A stretch of 64,000 nucleotides of DNA from a bacterium HR28 (GTDB lineage Bacteria; Chloroflexota; Chloroflexia; Thermomicrobiales; Thermomicrobiaceae), in assembly GCA_002898255.1 (NCBI GenBank), contig BEIE01000001.1:682001-746000 (forward strand). Reading direction: 5' to 3'. The notes beneath the pieces were generated by a model. That model was not told the DNA's origin. It made no database searches and saw only the letters and a program-made list of their open reading frames with translations. Position numbers and translations under genes: made by a program. Shown one piece after another: positions 9,270 through 19,481 of this stretch. Numbering within the stretch: position 1 is the first letter of the stretch; every line of letters starts with the position of its first letter.

Positions 9270-9795
9270 TCGGATCGCCGCGCTTGGTGCAGTGCTCTTT
9301 GCGGCGGGTGGGCCAGTGGCGTGCGAGCGGCTGGCTGCACTCTTGGAGATTGTGCCAGAAGAACTGGAGCCACTCCTTGGAGAACTCGAGCGCCGTGCAC
9401 GGACCATTGGGCTCATCCTCCTCCGGCATGGGGATCAGGTGCAGCTTGCGACGCTACCAGAGGTCGGGCCGCTGATCACTCGCTTCCTCGGGAATGAGTC
9501 AAGTCGCCTGTCAGCAGCTGCGCTAGAGACCCTCGCAATCATTGCCTATCTTCAGCCGGTGACACGTGCCGAGATCGAGGCGATCCGCGGTGTTGACTGC
9601 AGCACAGCACTCCAAACCTTGCTCGCGCACGGACTAGCCGAGCCGATCGGACGGCGATCAGGGCCTGGCCAACCGGTAGAGTATGGGACGACAACACTCT
9701 TTCTTGAACGGTTCGGCCTTGCCAATCTGACCGCCTTGCCGCCGCTGCCGGCTGAGCTCCGTGAACTCCTCCTGGCCCGACGGAGCACACATTAA
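9256..9795 (+). CDS. scpB: segregation and condensation protein B
   Basis: Winged-helix partner of ScpA in the SMC complex, 179 aa. It shows the ScpB features [49 protein letters not shown] and a late [15 protein letters not shown] turn. It starts inside scpA and its stop overlaps the stop of the convergent iscS by 4 bases, so there is no room for a separate terminator between these genes. Confidence 0.93.
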   Translation: MVERDRIAALGAVLFAAGGPVACERLAALLEIVPEELEPLLGELERRARTIGLILLRHGDQVQLATLPEVGPLITRFLGNESSRLSAAALETLAIIAYLQPVTRAEIEAIRGVDCSTALQTLLAHGLAEPIGRRSGPGQPVEYGTTTLFLERFGLANLTALPPLPAELRELLLARRSTH

Positions 9796-10964
9796 CGAGC
9801 GCGAGTTCGAGCAAGCTTGCGCAGCCGAGTGACTGTCTCCTCGAGGACGTCGAGTGTGCGCTCGATCTCGCTGGCTGTGTTGTCCTTGCCGAGGGTTAGG
9901 CGGACGCTGCTCCGCGCCTGCTCTGGTGTGAGCCCAATCGCAAGTAAGACATGACTTGGTTCGGTAGAGCCGGTGGTGCAGGCGGAACCAGAGGAGGCGG
10001 CGATGCCATGCAGGTCGAGGTTAAGGAGCAAAGTTTCCCCGTCAACACCCTCAAAGGTCACGTTGACGTTGTTCGGGAGGCGCTGCTCCCGATGGCCGTT
10101 GAGACGTGCACCGGGAATTCGGCTCAGGATGCCATCAATGAGCTGCTCGCGCAGCGCCAAGACGTGCGCGTTCCGTTCTTCGAGTTCCTCGTATGCCAGT
10201 TCGAGGGCACGTGCCATCCCAACGATGCCGGGTACGTTCTCGGTACCGGCTCGCCGGTTGCTCTCCTGTGCACCACCATGCTGTTGCCAGAGGATTGGTG
10301 TTCCGGTGCGGACATAGAGGAACCCAACCCCCTTAGGCCCGTAGAACTTGTGCGCACTCACAGAAAGAAGATCAACTCCCAGTGCCTCAACATCCAGCGG
10401 CAGGGTGCCGGCAGCTTGCACCGCGTCAGTGTGGAAGGTAATACCGCGTTCCCGACACAGCCGGGCGATCTCAGCGATCGGCTGGATGGTGCCGATTTCG
10501 TTGTTGGCATACATGACCGAGACGAGGATCGTATCCGGTCGCAACGCTGCCTCAATGAACTCCGGGTGAACAATCCCGTCCCGGTCTGGTCGGACGTAAG
10601 TGACCTCAAAGCCGAATCGCTCCAAATACTCGGCGCTGTGGAGCACCGCGTGGTGCTCGAATGCCGTCGTGACGATATGGCGTCCACGCCCATGCAGAAG
10701 ATGCCAGAACGCGACGCCCTTGAGGGCGAGATTGTCGCTCTCGGTTCCTCCGCTCGTGAAGATGATTTCGCGTGCCTGGCAGTTGAGGAGCCGGGAGATG
10801 CGAGCACGCGCCTGGTCAAGCGCTGCGCGTGCCTCACGGCCAAGGGCATAGATACTCGAGGGATTGCCGTAGCGTTCGCTGAAATACGGCAACATCGCCT
10901 CGAGCACGCGTGGATCGACCGGGGTCGTCGCAGCGTGGTCGAGATAGATCTCCGTTCGATTCAC
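9792..10964 (-). CDS. iscS: cysteine desulfurase (IscS/NifS family)
   Basis: PLP enzyme that takes sulfur from cysteine for Fe-S clusters and thio-modified tRNAs, 390 aa. The GTG at 10964 gives the family N-terminus [18 protein letters not shown] and follows ACGGAGGAACGA. The PLP lysine is in [12 protein letters not shown] near residue 208. The catalytic cysteine lies in [16 protein letters not shown] near residue 327, in the longer group I loop. It is 37 bases downstream of iscR in the same direction. No iscU follows, so the scaffold must lie elsewhere. Confidence 0.93.
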   Translation of the reverse strand: MNRTEIYLDHAATTPVDPRVLEAMLPYFSERYGNPSSIYALGREARAALDQARARISRLLNCQAREIIFTSGGTESDNLALKGVAFWHLLHGRGRHIVTTAFEHHAVLHSAEYLERFGFEVTYVRPDRDGIVHPEFIEAALRPDTILVSVMYANNEIGTIQPIAEIARLCRERGITFHTDAVQAAGTLPLDVEALGVDLLSVSAHKFYGPKGVGFLYVRTGTPILWQQHGGAQESNRRAGTENVPGIVGMARALELAYEELEERNAHVLALREQLIDGILSRIPGARLNGHREQRLPNNVNVTFEGVDGETLLLNLDLHGIAASSGSACTTGSTEPSHVLLAIGLTPEQARSSVRLTLGKDNTASEIERTLDVLEETVTRLRKLARTRAR

Positions 10965-11001
10965 TCGTTCCTCCGTTGTGCAAGACGACCGAGCGAGTGG
11001 T

Positions 11002-11442
11002 TCACGCCGGCTGCTCAGCACGCGGCCGTGGCGCTTGGGCGATGAGGTCAGCAAGGGTGGTCGAATCGAGCACCTCGATGATGCTATCGCGAAGCTTCAG
11101 CCAGACGACCCGGGTGGCACAGCCATCGATCATTGGGCACGTGTCCTCGTCGGCATCCTCCCGGACGCAGTCCATCGGTGCGATTGGTCCTTCCATGACC
11201 CGGTAGATCTCGCCGACTTTCACCTGTTCCGGTGGCCGTGCCAGCTGATAGCCACCATGTGCGCCGCGAGTGGAGATAACCAGCCCTGCTCGGCGCAGCG
11301 GCAGCATCAGCTGCTCCAGGTATGCGAGTGGGACAGCCGAGTCTTGTGCGATCACGCTCAAAGGCATTGGCCCGCGCCCGTACATCCGTGCCAGCGAGAC
11401 CATCGCTCGGAGTCCGTACTCACCGCGCGTTGAGACCTTCAT
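11002..11442 (-). CDS. iscR: Rrf2-family Fe-S sensing regulator (IscR-like)
   Basis: Winged-helix transcription factor, 146 aa, starting [18 protein letters not shown] as Rrf2 proteins do. The recognition-helix region is [19 protein letters not shown]. Three cysteines in [17 protein letters not shown] (spacing C-x9-C-x5-C) would bind an Fe-S cluster. It heads the iscR-iscS pair, so feedback control of cysteine desulfurase by cluster status is the natural reading. A palindrome sits just downstream of its promoter. Other Rrf2 members sense NO or cysteine synthase, so IscR is the best but not the only name. Confidence 0.85.
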   Translation of the reverse strand: MKVSTRGEYGLRAMVSLARMYGRGPMPLSVIAQDSAVPLAYLEQLMLPLRRAGLVISTRGAHGGYQLARPPEQVKVGEIYRVMEGPIAPMDCVREDADEDTCPMIDGCATRVVWLKLRDSIIEVLDSTTLADLIAQAPRPRAEQPA

Positions 11443-11498
11443 GGTTCGTGTCCTATCGCTGGCGAAAGGCGGGGACGATCTGCAACTCTCTCGCAGCT

Positions 11499-11511
11499 GA
11501 GAATCATTCTC
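11499..11511. promoter_or_regulatory. palindromic operator candidate over the iscR transcription start
   Basis: GAGAATCATTCTC is a perfect 6-1-6 inverted repeat. It resembles the core of a Fur-type box (TGATAATNATTATCA) with one flanking mismatch. It lies about 8-20 bases downstream of the predicted iscR transcript start, a position fitting repression. Whether IscR itself or a Fur-family protein binds is unknown. Confidence 0.55.
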
Positions 11512-11524
11512 GCCCCGCGCCTTT

Positions 11525-11553
11525 ACCTTACCGCAGCGATCGGGATTCGTCAA
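11525..11553 (-). promoter_or_regulatory. promoter of iscR-iscS
   Basis: On the minus strand TTGACG (11548-11553), a 17-base spacer and TAAGGT (11525-11530). It is back-to-back with and partly overlaps the prfB promoter region, about 83 bases before the iscR ATG. Confidence 0.6.
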
Positions 11554-11567
11554 CCGGAAGGTGTTTC

Positions 11568-11576
11568 TGCTATACT
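11568..11576 (+). promoter_or_regulatory. extended -10 promoter of prfB
   Basis: TGC directly before TATACT (11571-11576) makes an extended -10 element. The -35 is weak. The predicted start lies just before the hairpin at 11585. Confidence 0.6.
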
Positions 11577-11584
11577 GTAGCGGA

Positions 11585-11611
11585 GGCTGACCGCAGGGTC
11601 AGCCGCTTTTT
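11585..11611 (+). terminator. terminator-like hairpin in the prfB 5' leader
   Basis: GGCTGACC and GGTCAGCC form a perfect 8-bp stem with a GCAG loop, followed by GC and five T residues. It lies between the prfB promoter and its ribosome site, with the T-run on the plus strand. It could therefore act as an attenuator of prfB, or merely as a leader hairpin. Confidence 0.5.
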
Positions 11612-11630
11612 CCGTGGGAGGTGGTGGACG

Positions 11631-12756
11631 ATGGTACAGCCGATGCTTATCGATTTGGAAGAGCTGGTCGAGCGACTTGATCGAATTGGGGTGCGTCTTT
11701 GACCTGCCTGGCAAGCGCCGGCAGATCGAGCAACTTGAGCACGAGACTGCCGATCCCGAACTCTGGCAGGATCCGCCGCGTGCACAGCAGCTTCTGCGTC
11801 GTCTGAGCCAGCTGCGCGAACTGGTTACTGAGTGGGAGACGCTCTCACAGCAGGCGCGCGATCTCCTGGAGTTCCGTGTCCTTGCCAGCGAAGATCTAGA
11901 GCTGGCGAGTGAAGTCGAGCGTGAGGCCGCCGAGCTTGCAGAGCGCGTACGACAGCTTGAACTCCGTCTGCTCTTGAACGGCCAGTATGACGGACATGAT
12001 GCTATCCTGGCGGTCCATGCCGGTACTGGTGGTGTGGACGCCCAGGACTGGGCGGAGATGCTCTTGCGGATGTACCTCCGTTGGGCGCAGCGGGCCGGAT
12101 TCGCCGCAGAGGTTGTTGACCTGCTTGAAGGGGAAGAGGCCGGGATCAAGAGCGCGACGGTCGAGGTTCGCGGGCCATACGCGTATGGGTACTTGAAGGG
12201 TGAGGCTGGGACGCACCGACTGGTGCGTCTGTCGCCCTTCGATGCTGCGCACCGGCGCCATACGTCGTTTGCCCTGGTGGAGGTCTTGCCGCTCGTCGAA
12301 GAGGACGATGACGTCGAGATTCGTGACGAGGACATCCGGATCGATACCTTCCGTGCCTCTGGCCACGGTGGGCAGCATGTCAACAAGACGGAGTCTGCGG
12401 TGCGTATCACGCACCTGCCGACCGGTATTGTGGTGACATGTCAGAACGAGCGGTCGCAGATCCAGAACCGCGAGACGGCGATGAAAATTCTGAAGGCTCG
12501 CCTCCTAGAGCTGAAGATCCGTCAGCGCCAGGAGGAGCAAGCCCGCCTCAAGGGGAAGCCGGTTGTCACGGGCTGGGGCAACCGCATCCGATCCTATGTA
12601 CTGCACCCGTATACAATGGTTACCGACCACCGGACGGAGGTCAGCACGCCGAATATCCAGGCGGTGCTGGAAGGTGAGATCGATCCGTTCATCGAGGCAT
12701 ACCTGCACCAGCAGGCTGCCGAGAGCGAGGAAACGAGTAACGCGAGCGGCAACTAA
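11631..12756 (+). CDS. prfB: peptide chain release factor 2, with programmed +1 frameshift
   Basis: RF2 ends translation at UGA and UAA codons. Translation starts at the ATG at 11631 (GGGAGGTGGTGGACG before it). It reads 23 codons ending IGVRL and meets an in-frame TGA at 11700-11702. The site CTT-TGA-C, preceded by GGGGTG three bases before CTT, is the classic RF2 autoregulatory shift. After slipping, reading resumes at GAC 11701 as DLPGKRRQIE. The full product is about 374 aa. The release motif GGQHVNKTESAVR is present. An anticodon-mimic SPF is visible as RLSPFDAAHRRHTSF, which marks RF2. Confidence 0.95.
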
Positions 12757-13969
12757 GCTTTTGCTCGCGTTGCTCGTGCTCGCAGTCTTCCCATTGCAGC
12801 CGACTCAGGCCGCAGCGAGTGTCCAGTTCCACGACCTCGCTGCGGCCGTCGACTTTCCCGAGCGCATTGTTTTTACCCTCGAGGTCGAGGCGGCCCAGCC
12901 CATCCAACGGGTCGAGCTCCGTTATCGCCCTCTCCTCGGTGCCGTAACCTTCGTCGCCCGGCCACGCATCACGCCTGCTCCAGCGCTCTCCGTGCGCTAT
13001 GAGCGGGATATGCGCGTGAACTATCTCCCGCCGGGAATCGACCTCACCTATCGCTGGCGCGTGGTATTCGCCGACGGGAGTTGGGTCGACTCGCCTGCTC
13101 GCACGTTGCGCTACCTGGACAATCGTTACCAGTGGGTGCAGCGAGTGAGTGGTCCGGTGGAGCTCTACAGTGCCGTCACCGACGCGCGGTATATCGAGCA
13201 GGCGCTGACGATCACAACCCGCTCGATCGCTGACTTCAGCCAACGGTTTGGGGTCGAGCTGGAGAGACCGGTACGTGTGCTCTTGTACCCTTCTCCGGAG
13301 GCACTGCGTAGCGCCTTACCACTGCAGAGCGAGGAGTGGATCGGGGGCCTCGCAATTCCCGAGTACTGGCTCGTCTTGGCTGGCATTGCGCCTGGGATCG
13401 GGGCGGAGGAGGAATTCGCGCGCATCTTGAGTCACGAGGTACTGCATCTAGTGATCGCGCAGGCTACCGACAACCCGTTCACGATGCCACCGGCCTGGCT
13501 TGATGAAGGACTGGCGACTGCTTACCAGATGGCCAATGATCCGCGATTGGATGCAGTACTCGAGCGAGCTCGTCGCTCGGGAAAGCTCCCTTCCCTGAGG
13601 GCACTCGGTTCCGGTTTTGGCACCGATCCCGAAGCGGCACTCCTCGGCTACGCAGCGAGCCGGAGCGTCGTGGAATACCTTGTGGCGACCTACGGCGAGG
13701 AAGGAGTTGCGCGTCTCCTCGCTGCCTATCGCGAGGGAGTGACGGACGACGAAGCACTGGAGCGGAGTCTCGGGCTTAGCGTCGATGAGCTTGATCGGTC
13801 GTGGAAAGCGTGGCTCGCCGAACGTGCCGCCACGCAGGAAGAGAGCCGGGCAGCCGCGGCTGTTGTCCTGGGCGTGGCTGCACTGGCAGCGGTTGTCGCG
13901 CTCTGGCGTGGTAGTCGGGGAAGCTGGCGATACCCCCAAGCGACCCTGCGTTCGGATGGCCACTCCTGA
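12674..13969 (+). CDS. secreted gluzincin-type metallopeptidase (peptidase MA-like)
   Basis: A predicted exported zinc peptidase of about 400-430 aa. A hydrophobic segment LLLALLVLAVFPLQPTQA looks like a signal peptide. A beta-rich N-terminal region follows, then HEVLHLVIAQ (HExxH) near the middle and a downstream WLDEGLATAYQ whose Glu would be the third zinc ligand. A C-terminal membrane helix (AAVVLGVAALAAVVALW) suggests anchoring. No ATG precedes the signal peptide. GTG 12674, CTG 12716 and TTG within 12759-12775 are candidate starts, and the coding region certainly overlaps the end of prfB or abuts it. The substrate is unknown. Confidence 0.75.
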   Translation: MRSIRSSRHTCTSRLPRARKRVTRAATKLLLALLVLAVFPLQPTQAAASVQFHDLAAAVDFPERIVFTLEVEAAQPIQRVELRYRPLLGAVTFVARPRITPAPALSVRYERDMRVNYLPPGIDLTYRWRVVFADGSWVDSPARTLRYLDNRYQWVQRVSGPVELYSAVTDARYIEQALTITTRSIADFSQRFGVELERPVRVLLYPSPEALRSALPLQSEEWIGGLAIPEYWLVLAGIAPGIGAEEEFARILSHEVLHLVIAQATDNPFTMPPAWLDEGLATAYQMANDPRLDAVLERARRSGKLPSLRALGSGFGTDPEAALLGYAASRSVVEYLVATYGEEGVARLLAAYREGVTDDEALERSLGLSVDELDRSWKAWLAERAATQEESRAAAAVVLGVAALAAVVALWRGSRGSWRYPQATLRSDGHS

Positions 13970-14363
13970 TGCGGCCAGTACTCCCACCGGTGCGTGGGAG
14001 AGGAGAGCGAGCAGCGTTTCGCAGACGAGGGAGAGCGAATAGCACGCTGGTCATCCTGGTAGAGGGGCGCGGCTTCTGCCGGTTGTGAGTGGGACAAGGC
14101 TTTCGAGAGCGATACCATCCTTGTCGTGCTGGCTCACGCGGCAGAGTCGCGCCGCGCCCTATGGCGGGTGGGCTTGCGCAGTGCCTCCCCGTGCAGCTGC
14201 TGTGGCCTTGCGAGGCACGGCACGCCTGGCCCTCCCGTCCGGCTTATCCACCAAGAGCGGCGTCCATGCCGCAGCGTGTCGCTCGAAGGAAGCTGCGCAG
14301 TGGCAGCGCCGTCGTCATCGGCAGCGAGCGATGCGCAAGGGATTGCTGTGGTTCACTGGAACC
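13970..14363. other. intergenic region before the heat-shock operon, no gene seen
   Basis: About 390 bases with open frames in all three plus phases, as expected for GC-rich non-coding DNA. None has a ribosome site or recognisable product. No RNA gene was identified. Confidence 0.5.
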
Positions 14364-14392
14364 TTGACATGAGCCGTAGCAAGGCCTATCCT
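14364..14392 (+). promoter_or_regulatory. promoter of hrcA-grpE-dnaK
   Basis: Consensus TTGACA (14364-14369), a 17-base spacer and TATCCT (14387-14392). The CIRCE operator begins nine bases after the -10, so it covers the transcript start. Confidence 0.85.
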
Positions 14393-14401
14393 TGCCGTAG
14401 G

Positions 14402-14428
14402 CTAGCACTCGAGGAGGTCGAGTGCTAA
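14402..14428. promoter_or_regulatory. CIRCE element (HrcA operator)
   Basis: CTAGCACTC, nine bases, GAGTGCTAA. This matches the CIRCE consensus TTAGCACTC-N9-GAGTGCTAA at all but the first base. HrcA bound here shuts off the operon at normal temperature. Its position at the transcript start and before hrcA itself gives autoregulation. Confidence 0.95.
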
Positions 14429-14441
14429 GCGCGGGGATACG

Positions 14442-15491
14442 ATGAGCGTGCAGTTGACGGAGCGACAGCGCCAAATCTTGCGTCACGTAGTGGAGGAGTA
14501 CCTCCGCTCCGGACGAGCGGTTGGTTCGAAGGCGTTGCTGGAGCGGGTTTCCTTGGGCGTGAGCCCAGCGACCGTCCGGAACGACATGAGCGTGCTCGAG
14601 GCGCTCGACTTCCTGACGCAGCCACATACGTCGGCCGGACGTGTGCCGACCGAGCACGGACTGCGCTACTACGTGCAGTATCTCATGGAGGAAGGCGAGC
14701 TCACGCCGGAAGAGCAGCTCATGATCCGGCACCAGTTCCGGCAGGTGGAGCAGCAGGTGCCGAGTTGGCTCAAGTTGGCTGCCTCGGTCCTGGCGGATAC
14801 GAGCGGAAACGTCGGGCTGGTGACGCCGCCGCGGGCGCGCGTTGAGCGGTTGCGGCATTTCGAGCTGATCAGCTTGCGCCCGCGTGTCGTGCTGCTCGTC
14901 TTGGTGACGCAGTCGGGGGCGATTCACCAGTCGCTGCTCGATCTCGCTGAACCGCTCGAGCAAGAGCGATTGAGCGCGCTGAGTCGCGTACTGAACCCAG
15001 AGCTGCGCTGGCTGGATCGCCAGGCGATCGAGCGGCGGGCAAGTGGTGCCGAACCGCTGGTAGCGCTGGTGCTGCGTCGCATTGCGGAGGCGCTGCGCTT
15101 TATCGAACAGCAACAGCGTTCGGAACTCTATGCGGAAGGCTTAGAATACGTCGTCCGGCAACCAGAGTTCGCTCAGGCCCAGCTCGCCCAAGTGCTGCTG
15201 GAGGTGCTGCGAGGCGGGATGCTGTTGACCTGGCTTCTGCCTCGGCTCGACCCGAGTGAAGGTGTTCGGGTGTTGATTGGTTCGGACCTGGCCCTGCGAG
15301 AGCTCCGGCCTTTCAGCCTTGTCCTTTCGTCCTATCGCTCGGGTGCAGACGTCACGGGCTGGCTGGGGGTCCTCGGGCCACAGCGAATGGCGTATGCGCG
15401 GGCGATCGCGGCGGTTCGGTTCTTGTCCTCGGTCGTCTCCGAGTTGATGAGCGAACTCTCTGGTGAGCCGGAATGGGAGGGAGTGCGATGA
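14442..15491 (+). CDS. hrcA: heat-inducible transcription repressor HrcA
   Basis: Repressor of class I heat-shock genes, 349 aa. The N-terminal winged helix reads LTERQRQILRHVVEEYL and GSKALLERVSLGVSPATVRNDM. HTSAGRVPTEHGLRYYV is the classic HrcA follow-up motif. The ATG at 14442 lies 13 bases after the CIRCE element. HrcA activity is maintained by GroEL in studied bacteria. Its stop overlaps the grpE start (ATGA). Confidence 0.96.
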   Translation: MSVQLTERQRQILRHVVEEYLRSGRAVGSKALLERVSLGVSPATVRNDMSVLEALDFLTQPHTSAGRVPTEHGLRYYVQYLMEEGELTPEEQLMIRHQFRQVEQQVPSWLKLAASVLADTSGNVGLVTPPRARVERLRHFELISLRPRVVLLVLVTQSGAIHQSLLDLAEPLEQERLSALSRVLNPELRWLDRQAIERRASGAEPLVALVLRRIAEALRFIEQQQRSELYAEGLEYVVRQPEFAQAQLAQVLLEVLRGGMLLTWLLPRLDPSEGVRVLIGSDLALRELRPFSLVLSSYRSGADVTGWLGVLGPQRMAYARAIAAVRFLSSVVSELMSELSGEPEWEGVR

Positions 15492-16132
15492 CGGTGAACG
15501 AGCAGCCCGAACGCGTCGAGCAGGCAGGGGAGGCGCGTCCGGTGGAGGAGCCGATTCCGGTGCCGAGCGAGATTGCGACGCCGGAAGAGGTCCAACCACC
15601 ACCGATTCCCGCTGATGAGCTCGAGGCGTTGCGTCTGGAGAACGAGCACCTCAAGCGAGAGGTCGAGGAGTATCTCGATCAGGCGCGACGAGCTCGAGCG
15701 GAGTTCCTGAATTACAAGCGCCGGGTCGAACAGGAGCTGGAGGAGTTCAAGCACCTGGCGCATATGGAACTTATCCGTAAGCTCCTGCCGGTGCTGGATG
15801 ACTTCCACCTGGCGATCGCTCACTTGCCAGAAGAGGCGAAGGACAGCCCGTGGGTGCAGGGGCTGCTCCTGATTGAGCGGAAGCTCTGGGCCGTTCTGGA
15901 AAGCGAGGGTGTTGAGCCGATCGAGGTGGTTGGGAAGCCATTCACACCGGAGGAGCATGAGGCCGTCGCGGTGAGCGGCGAAGGGCCACATCACGTCGTC
16001 GTCGAAGAAATCCGGCGCGGTTATCGCCTGCGTGGACGTGTCCTGCGCCCCGCTCTCGTGCGGGTTGAGCGTCGGGCGACCGCACCGGAAAGCGAGACAC
16101 CAACGAACGAGCGAAAGCGAGGTGAGGAGTAA
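15488..16132 (+). CDS. grpE: nucleotide exchange factor GrpE
   Basis: Cochaperone that releases ADP from DnaK, 214 aa. A charged N-terminal tail is followed by a long coiled coil from about residue 40 to 85 ([20 protein letters not shown]), then [12 protein letters not shown]. The C-terminal beta domain has [20 protein letters not shown]. The ATG at 15488 overlaps the hrcA stop, and GGGAGTGCG precedes it. The Pro/Glu-rich ends are normal for the family. Confidence 0.95.
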   Translation: MTVNEQPERVEQAGEARPVEEPIPVPSEIATPEEVQPPPIPADELEALRLENEHLKREVEEYLDQARRARAEFLNYKRRVEQELEEFKHLAHMELIRKLLPVLDDFHLAIAHLPEEAKDSPWVQGLLLIERKLWAVLESEGVEPIEVVGKPFTPEEHEAVAVSGEGPHHVVVEEIRRGYRLRGRVLRPALVRVERRATAPESETPTNERKRGEE

Positions 16133-16134
16133 CC

Positions 16135-18039
<1,905 letters not shown>

Positions 18040-18067
18040 GGCGGTACTCACCTGCGCGACACGGGAT

Positions 18068-18097
18068 GAGCCGACCGGTGCATACACCGGTCGGCTC
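18068..18097 (+). terminator. terminator of hrcA-grpE-dnaK
   Basis: A perfect 13-bp stem (GAGCCGACCGGTG with its complement) with a CATA loop lies 29 bases after the dnaK stop. The T-run after it is poor, but the stem is very stable. Confidence 0.75.
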
Positions 18098-18579
18098 GCT
18101 CATCTTTGGAATGCCACAGGAATCCACGCTCTTCTTGCTCGTTTCTGCACTAGAGTGCGAATGGGCCGTCCGGCCTATGCTTCGCGAGCCTGCTCCGCGG
18201 TCTGCATGGCGATCTTCGGACGGCGCGCGTCACCAACTCTGTTCAGTTCGTATCTGTTATTGTCGTCGCGATTGATGAGCTGAGAGTTCTCTGGACTCGG
18301 CCAAGGGGACGCATCCCAAGCGGCGCCCTGTGGAACACTGCAGCCGCCGGACGGGTGTGCTGCAACGAATGAGGTTGACAGATGCGTGCACGGACGAGGA
18401 GTGACGCGCGCATCAACTGTCACTGCAGGATAGGCAGGGTCTGCCGTGCTCTGTCGACAGGCGTTGAAAGTGAGCAACGCTACAACGGATGCGGAAGGTT
18501 GGTGGCTCCACCGTGATACCGAGCCAACGCTGTGTGCCCGTTGCTCAGCGCTGTGCGCGAGAACTGAGCTCTTTTCTTG
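18098..18579. other. intergenic region, nothing recognised
   Basis: About 480 bases between the dnaK terminator and the tRNA. No frame has a convincing start and product, and no RNA fold stood out. Confidence 0.5.
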
Positions 18580-18665
18580 TGGTGGGGGAAGTGGGACTCG
18601 AACCCACACGCCTCATCGGCACGTGATCCTAAGTCACGCCCGTCTGCCAGTTCCGGCATTCCCCC
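18580..18665 (-). tRNA. tRNA-Leu (anticodon UAG)
   Basis: The minus strand gives a complete class II tRNA of 86 nt with an encoded CCA. The acceptor GGGGGAA pairs with TTCCCCC. The anticodon arm CGTGA-CTTAGGA-TCACG places TAG at 34-36, reading CUA/CUG leucine codons. The T-arm is GTGGGTTCGAGTCCCAC. The long variable arm is typical of tRNA-Leu. A TATACT box about 17 bases upstream (18687-18692 on the minus strand) could be its -10. Confidence 0.96.
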
Positions 18666-18693
18666 GAAGGGCAGTGCCTGCAGATAGTATAAC

Positions 18694-18716
18694 GGCAGCC
18701 GTCACGGTAGGCTGCC
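18694..18716 (-). terminator. weak hairpin after the iscA-like gene
   Basis: GGCAGCC and GGCTGCC form a 7-bp stem with a 9-base loop, 37 bases past the stop of the minus-strand iscA-like gene. No T-run, so possibly a Rho-dependent end or a processing site before the tRNA. Confidence 0.35.
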
Positions 18717-18752
18717 GTGTCGTTGCCCTTTCTGCAGTCCTTTAGAGGTAAG

Positions 18753-19136
18753 TCACCAGCCGCCGCAGCCGCAGCCTTGTGCCGTGCCCGCGTTGCCTCC
18801 GGCATCGAAGCTGTGGCCACACGCGCAGGTGGCGACGGCGTTTGGATTGTGGACAGTGAATCCGCCGCCCATCAAACTGTTCACGTAGTCGATCTCGGCG
18901 CCTTCCAGATAGGTGGCGCTAAAAGGATCAACAATCACGCGAACACCATCGATTTCGAAGGTGAAGTCGTCTTCCTCCGCGGATTCCTCGAGCGCCATCC
19001 CGTACTGAAGGCCGGAGCAGCCACCGGGCGCGACAAAGACGCGGAGATACGCGTCCGGCATTCCCTGCTCCTCCATAAACTGCTTTAGGCGGCGCACCGC
19101 CTCTGGCGTCATCGTGATAAGCGTTGTCTGCTGCAT
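18753..19136 (-). CDS. Fe-S cluster insertion/A-type carrier protein (IscA/ErpA/SufA family)
   Basis: A-type carrier of 127 aa that delivers Fe-S clusters to apoproteins. It begins MQQTTLITMTPEAVRRLK. The three family cysteines are in APGGCSGLQYG and TCACGHSFD. There is an unusual Cys/Gly tail ending GCGCGGW that adds further cysteines after the usual end. The ATG at 19136 was chosen by the family N-terminus. It is monocistronic with its own promoter. Confidence 0.92.
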   Translation of the reverse strand: MQQTTLITMTPEAVRRLKQFMEEQGMPDAYLRVFVAPGGCSGLQYGMALEESAEEDDFTFEIDGVRVIVDPFSATYLEGAEIDYVNSLMGGGFTVHNPNAVATCACGHSFDAGGNAGTAQGCGCGGW

Positions 19137-19185
19137 CGTCCTCGCTCCACTTTCGCCGCGCGATTTCACAACCGTCCTGTTTTCG

Positions 19186-19213
19186 ATCTTACCCCACGCT
19201 GCCCAGTTGTCAA
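19186..19213 (-). promoter_or_regulatory. promoter of the iscA-like gene
   Basis: On the minus strand a perfect TTGACA (19208-19213), 16-base spacer and TAAGAT (19186-19191), about 50 bases before the start codon. Confidence 0.75.
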
Positions 19214-19439
19214 GTGGAAGTGTACCGCGTTGTGGAGTCTGCTGTCGCGGATCTCTCACTCGTGGGCACGCGCGTGGCCGCAGGGGTCGTGTGGCGCCGA
19301 GCGATACGCTGGGGGCATAGTGTTAGTGACCATTGCGGAAGGGCAAACGTGACCCGACGAAGGGCCGGAATTGGGGCGCGGCACACCTCTGCTTTGAGGC
19401 GGGACAGCGCCCTGCCGTTCCACGGCGCCCTAAACCTGC
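19214..19439. other. intergenic region between divergent promoters
   Basis: About 225 bases with no gene seen, between the iscA-like promoter (minus) and the histidine-kinase promoter (plus). Confidence 0.4.
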
Positions 19440-19445
19440 TATCCT
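19437..19445 (+). promoter_or_regulatory. extended -10 promoter before the histidine kinase
   Basis: TGC directly before TATCCT (19440-19445), 37 bases before the chosen ATG at 19482. The -35 is weak. Confidence 0.45.
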
Positions 19446-19481
19446 GAATCGGTAGGAATGCGAGGCACATCGAGGACATCG

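Noticed and set aside
9951-11045. 364-codon plus-strand frame opposite iscS
   Set aside because: It lies antisense to a clear cysteine desulfurase and has no family features.
14265-14315. SRP-RNA-like GAAGGAAGC stretch
   Set aside because: The flanking conserved loop sequence of SRP RNA domain IV is missing, so the match is probably chance.
14085-14428. Three overlapping plus-strand frames in all phases before hrcA
   Set aside because: Open frames in every phase are expected in GC-rich non-coding DNA; none has a start signal and they run over the promoter and CIRCE.
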